From Kiritimatiellia bacterium (GTDB lineage Bacteria; Verrucomicrobiota; Kiritimatiellia; RFP12; UBA1067), in NCBI GenBank assembly GCA_017430155.1, contig JAFRNO010000146.1, forward strand, positions 1-13,060: a stretch of DNA of 13,060 bases. The letters run 5' to 3'. Within the stretch, counting starts at the first letter, position 1. Every line of letters starts with the position of its first letter. The notes beneath the pieces were generated by a model that was given only the letters and a program-made list of their open reading frames with translations, ran no database searches and was not told the origin of the DNA. Of this stretch, positions 7,873 through 13,060 are shown one piece after another. The position numbers and the translations under genes were made by a program.

Positions 7873-9453
7873 TCACGACTCCTTTGCCGTCGCCCGTTCG
7901 AACTCGGCGAGGATATCGGGCGCGGGCTTTTTCGTGAGGAGCGAGACGGCGACCGTCGCGGCGAACGCGAGGACGAAGCCCGGCGCGAGCTCGTAGAGTC
8001 CGAAGATCGGGTAGGTCGCCGCATGGTCGGCGAGCGCGAACTTCCAGACGAAGCACGTCACCGCGCCCGTCACCATGCCGGCCACCGCGCCCGTAAGGTT
8101 CGTGCGCCGCCAGAAGAGCGCGAGGAGGATCAGCGGACCGAACGCCGCGCCGAAACCGGCCCACGCGAACGACACCATCTTCATCACGACCTTGAAGAAC
8201 TCGCTCTGCGTGTCCATCGCCATGAACACCGCCACGAGCGCCACCGTGCCCACCGCGAGGCGCGAGACGACGAGCAGTTCGCGGTTCGTGGCCTGCTTGC
8301 GCAGCACGACCTTGTAGAGGTCGTTCGAGAAGCTGGAAGCGGAGACGAGCAGCTGGCTGTCCGCCGTTGACATGATGGCCGCCAGGATGGCGGAGAGGAG
8401 GAGGCCGGCGAAGACGCGGGCGAGAAAGCCGTTCGCGAAAATGCCGTTGATCATCACCATGAACATCTTCTCCGGATCTCCGCCGACCTGCTCGAGCGTG
8501 AGGCTGCGCTGCCGGAGGTAGACGTGGGCGACGAGGCCGATCGCGACGGATGCGGCGAGCGAGATCGTCACCCAGCTCATCGCGATCCGGCGCGAGCCTT
8601 TGACTTCCGCGGGGTCGTCGATCGACATGAACCGCACGAGGATGTGCGGCATGCCGAAGTAGCCGAGTCCCCAGGCCAGGCACGAGACGAGGCCGATGAA
8701 GCCGACGGCCTTGCCCGTCGCGGCGCTGGTGAAGAACGAGAGGAGTCCGGGGTTGGCGCCGTTGAGCGCGTCCGCCGTGGCGGCGAAGCCGCCCGCGTGG
8801 CACACGACGGCCGCGGGCACGAGCACGACGGCCACGAACATGAGCGTGCCTTGGATGAAGTCCGTCCAGCACACGGCCATGTAGCCGCCGAGGAGCGTGT
8901 AGCTCACTACCACCACGGCGGCGATCCAGAGGCAGAGCGAGTAGCCGGTCATCGTTATCCCGGCGAAGGAGACGGTCTCCGGCACGCCGAAGGTGGAGGT
9001 GAAGAGCTTCGCGGCCGAGACGAACCCCGACGCGGTGTAGAAGGTGAAGAACACGAGGATGATGACGGCCGCGACGATGCGCGAGACGCCGGTGGGGTCG
9101 CGGAAGCGGTTGCAGATGAAGTCGGGGATGGTGATCGAGTCCTTGCAGGCCTGCGAGTAGCGGCGGAGCCGCTGCGCGACGATCTTCCAGTTGAGGTAGG
9201 TGCCGAGGAGAAGCCCGATGCCGATCCACGCCTCGGAGAGCCCGCCCGCGTAGACGGCGCCGGGGAGGCCCATCAGGAGCCAGCCGGACATGTCGGACGC
9301 CTGCGCCGAGAGCGCCACGACCCACTTGTTCATGCGGCGTCCGCCGAGGTAGTAGTCGCCGAGCGTCTCCTGCCGCTTCGAGAAGGCGAAGCCGATGCCG
9401 AGCATGACGGCGAGGTAGCCCGCGAACGCGCCGAAGACGTACCAGTCGAACAT
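7873..9453 (-). CDS. putP: Na+:proline symporter (SSS family, PutP-like)
   Basis: This 526-aa inner-membrane protein has about 13 hydrophobic spans. ASDMSGWLLMGLPGA begins at residue 52 (D54, S56, G57), the highly conserved TM2 region of PutP where the equivalent Asp and Ser take part in Na+ and proline handling. STADSQLLV, from S362, matches the TM8 region of PutP that carries the second Na+ contact. TIPDFICNRF and the GDYYLGGR loop near residue 32 also fit. It is slightly longer than the E. coli protein (502 aa), with extra residues in the loop around LEQVGGDPEKMF. The start is supported by GGAAGA 8 nt upstream, inside the end of the NSS gene. It is the last gene of a three-gene minus-strand operon, 3 nt after the NSS symporter. 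Proline is the most likely substrate; another small solute is possible, as the SSS family is broad. Confidence 0.88.
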   Translation of the reverse strand: MFDWYVFGAFAGYLAVMLGIGFAFSKRQETLGDYYLGGRRMNKWVVALSAQASDMSGWLLMGLPGAVYAGGLSEAWIGIGLLLGTYLNWKIVAQRLRRYSQACKDSITIPDFICNRFRDPTGVSRIVAAVIILVFFTFYTASGFVSAAKLFTSTFGVPETVSFAGITMTGYSLCLWIAAVVVVSYTLLGGYMAVCWTDFIQGTLMFVAVVLVPAAVVCHAGGFAATADALNGANPGLLSFFTSAATGKAVGFIGLVSCLAWGLGYFGMPHILVRFMSIDDPAEVKGSRRIAMSWVTISLAASVAIGLVAHVYLRQRSLTLEQVGGDPEKMFMVMINGIFANGFLARVFAGLLLSAILAAIMSTADSQLLVSASSFSNDLYKVVLRKQATNRELLVVSRLAVGTVALVAVFMAMDTQSEFFKVVMKMVSFAWAGFGAAFGPLILLALFWRRTNLTGAVAGMVTGAVTCFVWKFALADHAATYPIFGLYELAPGFVLAFAATVAVSLLTKKPAPDILAEFERATAKES

Positions 9454-9456
9454 GGC

Positions 9457-10854
9457 TCAGATCTTCCAACCGCCGATGTTGAGCACGCGGCAGATTTCCG
9501 AGACGAGGATCGCCAGCACCAGAAGCGGGGCGATGAACTTGACCATCACCGCGTAGAACGTCTTGAACCCGACGGCGCTGCCGTCGCGGTGGCATTCCGC
9601 CAGGATGCGCTTCGGACGCAGGACCCATCCCGCGAACACGCAGATGAGCGCGGCGACGATTGGCGTGAGGACGTTCATCGAGTTGTCGAAGAAGTCGAGA
9701 GCGGGGAGCCCGAACGGCTTGAACCCGGACCAGCGTCCGTAGCCGAACGCGGACAGCGAGCCGACCGCGACGCACCAGGCGCACACCGTCGCGACCGACG
9801 CGTTCCTCTTCACGTGGAAGAAGTCGCACAGGGCCGCCACGCACGCCTCGGTCATCGAGATCGCGCTCGTGAACGCGGCGAAGAGCACGAGCGTGAAGAA
9901 CGCGAGCCCGATCCACGCGCCCGTCGCGCCGAACTCCGCGAACACCTTCGGGAGGGTGACGAACATCAGCCCCGGCCCGGCGTCGATGGTGGCGCGGCCC
10001 GCGCCCGACTTCGCCGCGAACATGACGACGACCGGTATGATCATGAAGCCCGAGAGGACAGCCACGATGGTGTCCGCCGCCACGATCCGCACGGCGGCCT
10101 TCGGCACGGAATCCATCCTCCGCATGTAGCTGCCGTAGGTGATCATGATCCCCATCGCGAGCGAGAGCGAGTAGAACATCTGCCCCATCGCGCCGAGCAC
10201 CACCTTGCCGAGGTTGTCGCACGACGAGAAGTCCGGCACCAGGTAGAACTTGATGCCCTCGCCGGCGCCGGGGAGGCAGGCGACGTACACCGCGAGGCCG
10301 ACGGCCATGAGGAGCAGCATCGGCATCATCACGATGTTCGACTTCTCGATCCCGTTCTTCACGCCCATCACGATCACCGCGCACGTCACGACGGTGAACA
10401 CCGCCATGCAGACGAACGGGTCCCATGGCGCGGCCACGAAGGAGTCGAAGAACGCCTTGGGGTCCGCGAGGGCCGCATCCCCGCCCGCGACGAGCTTGAC
10501 GTAGGCGACGAAGTACTTGACGACCCATCCGCCGATGACGTTGTAGTACGGGAGGATGAAGAGCGGGACGACGGTGGAGAGGACGCCGAGGAAGTTCCAC
10601 TTCGGGTGCCCGAGCCGGTTGAACGCGGTGAGCTGGCTCTGCCGCGAGTAGCGCCCGATCGCGATCTCCGTCACAAGCAGGGTGAAGCCGAGCGTGAGGG
10701 AGAGGGCGACGTAGACGGCGATGAACACGCCGCCGCCGTACTTCGCCGCGAGGTACGGGAACCTCCACAGGTTCCCGAGGCCGATAGCCGACGCTGCGGC
10801 TGCCAGCACGAACGCCAGCTGGCCCGACCAGCTCGATCTGTTCTGTTTGTCCAT
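9457..10854 (-). CDS. Neurotransmitter:sodium symporter family (LeuT/MhsT-type) amino-acid transporter
   Basis: This 465-aa protein has about 11 hydrophobic spans, the usual bacterial NSS layout. TM1 carries the family signature GLGNLWRFPY (25-34) followed by GGG (40-42), forming the unwound substrate and Na+ site. FYSLSLAMGIMITYGSY from residue 227 is the TM6 signature, and FTSAIS in TM8 gives the Thr-Ser pair of the Na2 site. It imports an amino acid with Na+; which one cannot be said. The chosen ATG at 10854 has GGAA 9 nt upstream. An in-frame ATG at 10863 has the same GGAA almost touching it and is less likely. The frame stays open far upstream through the antisense of the hydrolase gene, which is an artefact of high GC. 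It lies 17 nt after the hydrolase stop and 3 nt before the PutP start. Confidence 0.93.
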   Translation of the reverse strand: MDKQNRSSWSGQLAFVLAAAASAIGLGNLWRFPYLAAKYGGGVFIAVYVALSLTLGFTLLVTEIAIGRYSRQSQLTAFNRLGHPKWNFLGVLSTVVPLFILPYYNVIGGWVVKYFVAYVKLVAGGDAALADPKAFFDSFVAAPWDPFVCMAVFTVVTCAVIVMGVKNGIEKSNIVMMPMLLLMAVGLAVYVACLPGAGEGIKFYLVPDFSSCDNLGKVVLGAMGQMFYSLSLAMGIMITYGSYMRRMDSVPKAAVRIVAADTIVAVLSGFMIIPVVVMFAAKSGAGRATIDAGPGLMFVTLPKVFAEFGATGAWIGLAFFTLVLFAAFTSAISMTEACVAALCDFFHVKRNASVATVCAWCVAVGSLSAFGYGRWSGFKPFGLPALDFFDNSMNVLTPIVAALICVFAGWVLRPKRILAECHRDGSAVGFKTFYAVMVKFIAPLLVLAILVSEICRVLNIGGWKI

Positions 10855-10871
10855 GGTATTCATTTCCGCTT

Positions 10872-11480
10872 TCAGATGACGTTCAGGGAATGTATGAAGG
10901 GCAGGAGCACGCGCGCGACCGTGTCCGCGTTGAGGCGGTGTCCGCCGGGGAACGTGCGGGACATGCCGGGGTAGTGCTGCTCGAACACGGGGCGCGTCTC
11001 GGCCGAGAGGAGCGTGTCCTCCTCGCCGAAGAGCCCGTAGCAGAGCGTGCGGTCGTCGTCCGTCACGCCGTCGAACTGGTGTTCTTCCATCTCCTGGAAG
11101 TGCTCGATCGTCTCCTTCTTCACGTGGAACTCCGTCGCGCCGTCCTTCCGCCGGTTGAGCCACTTGTGCTTGCCCACGTGCAGGATGTCGTACTTCTTCG
11201 AGAGCCAGAACGAGGGGTTCACGCAGATGCGGAGGAACCCGTGGAGCTGCTGCGCGTACCAGGCGCCCATCGAGGTGCCGACGATGAGGTCGGGCATCTC
11301 GTCGTACGCGAGCGCCTCCAGCATCGGCCACGCCTCCAGCGGGTCGACCGGGATGTCCGGCGCCGTCACCACGGCGCGGTGCGCGGGATCCGTCCGCTCC
11401 CAGAACTCCCGTCGCAGGAGTTCGACCGTGCCGCTCGCGCCCGACGAGGCGAAACCGTGCAGATAGAGGATTCTCTTCAT
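10872..11480 (-). CDS. YqiA/YcfP-like (UPF0227) alpha/beta-fold hydrolase
   Basis: This 202-aa cytosolic protein opens MKRILYLHGFASS, the first strand and oxyanion loop of the short YqiA-type hydrolases. GTSMGA puts the nucleophile at S70, GEEDTLL supplies the acid (D155) and FPGGHRLN the histidine (H181), so the triad is complete. PDIPVDPLEAW at 41-51 and INPSF-like CVNPSF (87-91) are family hallmarks. E. coli YqiA, of similar length (about 190 aa), hydrolyses short acyl esters in vitro; the physiological substrate is unknown. It is the first gene of an operon with two Na+-coupled transporters, 17 nt upstream of the NSS start, suggesting a role linked to an imported compound, but this is inference. 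Its own promoter core lies 32 nt upstream of the ATG, leaving a short leader with a GGAAA stretch. Confidence 0.87.
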   Translation of the reverse strand: MKRILYLHGFASSGASGTVELLRREFWERTDPAHRAVVTAPDIPVDPLEAWPMLEALAYDEMPDLIVGTSMGAWYAQQLHGFLRICVNPSFWLSKKYDILHVGKHKWLNRRKDGATEFHVKKETIEHFQEMEEHQFDGVTDDDRTLCYGLFGEEDTLLSAETRPVFEQHYPGMSRTFPGGHRLNADTVARVLLPFIHSLNVI

Positions 11481-11512
11481 GTCGTGTTTGTGGTTTTCTG
11501 TTTCCGGCGATT

Positions 11513-11526
11513 AGTATACCATAATT
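11513..11526 (-). promoter_or_regulatory. Extended -10 promoter for the hydrolase-symporter operon
   Basis: On the minus strand this reads AATTATGGTATACT (TATACT at 11518-11513, TGG before it). It ends 32 nt before the ATG at 11480, so the 5' leader would be about 25 nt, containing GGAAA as a possible ribosome site. It is the only one of the four proposed promoters in the window that leaves room for a leader. No -35 is visible; the expected -35 position touches the left arm of the inverted repeat at 11539. Confidence 0.72.
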
Positions 11527-11538
11527 CGCATTGGCCGC

Positions 11539-11601
11539 GCGGGAGCGGTCGCGCTTGTCACGACCGGAAGAGTGGGCCGCGACAAGCACGGCCCCTCCCG
11601 C
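11539..11601. repeat. REP/BIME-like double hairpin (imperfect inverted repeat with complementary loops)
   Basis: Arms 11539-11559 and 11581-11601 are complementary at 18 of 21 positions around a 21-nt centre. Each half also folds alone. CGGTCG (11546-11551) pairs with CGACCG (11561-11566) around a 9-nt loop, and GGGCCG (11574-11579) pairs with CGGCCC (11589-11594) around another 9-nt loop. The loops contain GCTTGTC and GACAAGC, exact reverse complements. This is the organisation of a repetitive extragenic palindrome doublet. It lies between two divergent promoters. Whether it recurs in the genome cannot be seen here. A bidirectional terminator is unlikely, since both flanking genes are read away from it. 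Confidence 0.7.
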
Positions 11602-11603
11602 AT

Positions 11604-11631
11604 GAGACCTGAGACCCGAGACATGAGACCT
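11604..11631. repeat. Four tandem degenerate heptamers (GAGACNN)
   Basis: The sequence reads GAGACCT, GAGACCC, GAGACAT, GAGACCT in perfect register, 28 nt. It starts 2 nt after the inverted repeat and ends 6 nt before the promoter core at 11638. The third and fourth copies cover the place where a -35 box for the GH13 gene would be expected (about 11623-11628). Confidence 0.8.
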
Positions 11632-11637
11632 GGTGGG

Positions 11638-11651
11638 AATTGTGATATACT
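11638..11651 (+). promoter_or_regulatory. Extended -10 promoter for the GH13 gene
   Basis: The sequence AATTGTGATATACT carries TATACT at 11646-11651 with TGA before it. Eight nt, a T-rich run ending in CC, separate it from the ATG at 11660, so the transcript is predicted to be leaderless. No Shine-Dalgarno precedes the ATG. Confidence 0.75.
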
Positions 11652-11659
11652 ATTTTTCC

Positions 11660-13060
11660 ATGACGCTTCAACAGACACCTGGACCTGATTCGTACCTGCT
11701 TCGTTGGAAGGGCGACGACCTCGTCGTCATGCTCACCCTCGACGCGCCGTGCAAGGGCCGCGCCGTGCTGCGCACCAACCTCGGCGCGGCGTCCGTGCGC
11801 CGCCGCGAGATCATCGAGGAGACGGAACAGGGGATCGTGCCGCTTGCGAAGGCATGGAACGACGTGCCGATGAAGGAGGTGCGTCTCGGCACGTACCAGT
11901 GCACGGTGCGCCTCGACGAGGTGGGCGTGTTCTCCGCGAAGGCGTGCTTCTTCCCCGCCGGCACGCGCACGCCCGTGTGGCCCGATGGACGCAACTTCCA
12001 CGTGAAGGTGGAGCCCGCCGCCACGCGCCGCGCGAACGCGATCTACACCGTGTTCGTGCGCCAGTTCGGCTCGTTTCGCGAAGTCGTGCGTCGGCTCGAC
12101 ACGATCATGGGGAAGATGGGCTTCACCATTGTCCAGACCCTCCCGCCGTTCCCCGTGCCCGTCACCTACGGCGTGATGGGCAAGAAGGGGTGTCCCTTCG
12201 CCGCCACCGACTTCTTCAGCGTCGACCCCGCGTGCGCGGAGTTCGACGTGAAGGCGACGCCGCTCGACCAGTTCCGCGAGCTCGTCGACGCCGTCCACGC
12301 GCGCGGCGGACGCCTTTTCATCGATCTTCCCGCCAACCACACCGGCTGGGCGTCCGCGCTCCAGACCCACCACCCCGACTGGTTCCGCCGCGAGGCCGAC
12401 GGCACGTTCGTCTCGCCCGGCGCGTGGGGCGTGACGTGGGCCGACCTCGTGGAGCTCGACTACGCGAAGGCCGAGCTGCGCGCCTACATGGCCGACGTGT
12501 TCCTCTTCTGGTGCCGGTTCGGGGTGGACGGCTTCCGCTGCGACGCGGGCTACATGATTCCCGAGGAGACGTGGAACTACATCGTCGCCCGCGTGCGCGA
12601 GGAACACCCCGACACCGTGTTCATGCTCGAGGGACTCGGCGGCAAGCTCGAGGTCACGGACGCGCTCCTCGCGCGCGCCGACCTCGACTGGGCCTATTCC
12701 GAGATCTTCCAGACCTACGACCGCGGCGCGTTCGAGTGGTACCTGCCGGGCGCGATCGCGCGCGCGGAGAAGTACGGGTCGCTCGTCCACTTCGCCGAGA
12801 CGCACGACAACGACCGCCTCGCGAAGGGCGGTCCCGTGTACGCCCGACTGCGCGTGCAGCTCGCCGCGCTGCTCAGCCACCAGGGCGCGTGGGGCATCGC
12901 GAACGGCGTGGAGTGGTACGCCACCGAGAAGATCGACGTGCACGACGGCGGCGACCTCAACTGGGGCGCGTCCGACAACATGGTGGACCTCATCGCCCGC
13001 CTCAACCGCATCCTCGCGACGCACCCCGCGTTCGGCCCCGGCGTGCGCGAGCGCCTCATC
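11660..13060 (+). CDS. GH13 (alpha-amylase family) enzyme, N-terminal 467 residues (partial)
   Basis: The frame runs from this ATG to the last base of the window without a stop, so the C-terminus is missing. There is no signal peptide, which points to a cytosolic enzyme of glycogen or maltodextrin metabolism. Residues 1 to about 125 form a beta-rich N-terminal module. The barrel starts near IYTVFVRQFGS (from 128). Conserved region I is DLPANH (222-227), region II GFRCDAG with nucleophile D295, region III MLEG with acid/base E324, and region IV ETHDN with D383; all three catalytic acids are present. The usual region I is DxVxNH, so the Pro is unusual. The subfamily is unclear: GlgE-type maltosyltransferase motifs are absent, and amylase, 4-alpha-glucanotransferase or a debranching-type fusion remain possible. 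It is divergent from the hydrolase-symporter operon across the repeat-bearing intergenic region. Confidence 0.88.
   Translation, partial: MTLQQTPGPDSYLLRWKGDDLVVMLTLDAPCKGRAVLRTNLGAASVRRREIIEETEQGIVPLAKAWNDVPMKEVRLGTYQCTVRLDEVGVFSAKACFFPAGTRTPVWPDGRNFHVKVEPAATRRANAIYTVFVRQFGSFREVVRRLDTIMGKMGFTIVQTLPPFPVPVTYGVMGKKGCPFAATDFFSVDPACAEFDVKATPLDQFRELVDAVHARGGRLFIDLPANHTGWASALQTHHPDWFRREADGTFVSPGAWGVTWADLVELDYAKAELRAYMADVFLFWCRFGVDGFRCDAGYMIPEETWNYIVARVREEHPDTVFMLEGLGGKLEVTDALLARADLDWAYSEIFQTYDRGAFEWYLPGAIARAEKYGSLVHFAETHDNDRLAKGGPVYARLRVQLAALLSHQGAWGIANGVEWYATEKIDVHDGGDLNWGASDNMVDLIARLNRILATHPAFGPGVRERLI

Noticed and set aside
6330..8024. Minus-strand frame of 564 codons opposite the GH5-like gene
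   Set aside because: It is Arg-rich low-information sequence with no start signal and no domain; the plus-strand gene explains the region.
7787..10974. Long alternative frames on both strands across the two symporter genes
   Set aside because: They lack hydrophobic spans and motifs, whereas the chosen frames give textbook PutP and NSS sequences with tight spacing.
10855..11589. N-terminal extension of the NSS symporter frame
   Set aside because: It overlaps the hydrolase gene antiparallel in register only, is Arg-rich and would put a large soluble stretch before TM1. The start at 10854 fits the family.
11539..11601. Intrinsic terminator or CRISPR-type repeat
   Set aside because: Both flanking genes are transcribed away from it, there is no T-run after the stem, and there is no repeat-spacer periodicity.
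11558..13024. Minus-strand frame of 488 codons at the right end
   Set aside because: It is the antisense of the GH13 gene, whose plus-strand frame stays open to the window end and contains all conserved regions. Its first residues merely read through the heptamer array.

Overview
The window is GC-rich and densely coded. It holds eight protein genes, two cut off by the window edges, and two structured intergenic regions. No rRNA, tRNA, CRISPR array, transposase, phage or defence gene was seen. The mix suggests a saccharolytic bacterium of the PVC group, possibly Kiritimatiellota, Lentisphaerota or another Verrucomicrobiota-like lineage: a Tat-tagged Gfo/Idh/MocA oxidoreductase beside a xylose-isomerase-like epimerase, several secreted glycosidases of uncertain family, and Na+-coupled uptake. 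This placement is inference from gene content only.

Left part (1-2827, + strand): a co-directional trio that looks like one transcription unit. It contains the C-terminal end of a sugar phosphate isomerase/epimerase-like protein, a Tat-exported Gfo/Idh/MocA oxidoreductase and a secreted sialidase-fold (BNR/Asp-box) protein. Together they could release and rearrange one kind of sugar. The first two genes are clearly less GC-rich than everything to their right.

Middle part (2842-7820): two large secreted (beta/alpha)8-type glycoside hydrolases, 862 and 770 aa, are transcribed divergently from a 77-bp intergenic region. Each has a signal peptide, a recognisable NEP acid/base motif and extra beta-rich modules. 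Their start codons sit 7-8 nt from well-formed extended -10 boxes, so both mRNAs are probably leaderless.

Right part (7873-11480, - strand): a tight three-gene operon. A YqiA-like alpha/beta hydrolase comes first, then an NSS-family (LeuT-type) Na+:amino-acid symporter, then a PutP-like Na+:proline symporter. Divergent from it, a cytosolic GH13 (alpha-amylase family) enzyme starts at 11660 and runs off the right edge.

The 179-bp region between these two units holds a long imperfect inverted repeat. Each of its halves folds into its own hairpin, and the two hairpin loops are complementary. Next to it is a four-copy degenerate heptamer array, and both lie between two outward-facing promoters. 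The four promoters proposed in the window share a 14-nt core, AATTRTGNTATACT or a near match, with no recognisable -35 box. That shared core and the REP/BIME-like element are the least ordinary things here. No complete new multi-gene system is claimed.
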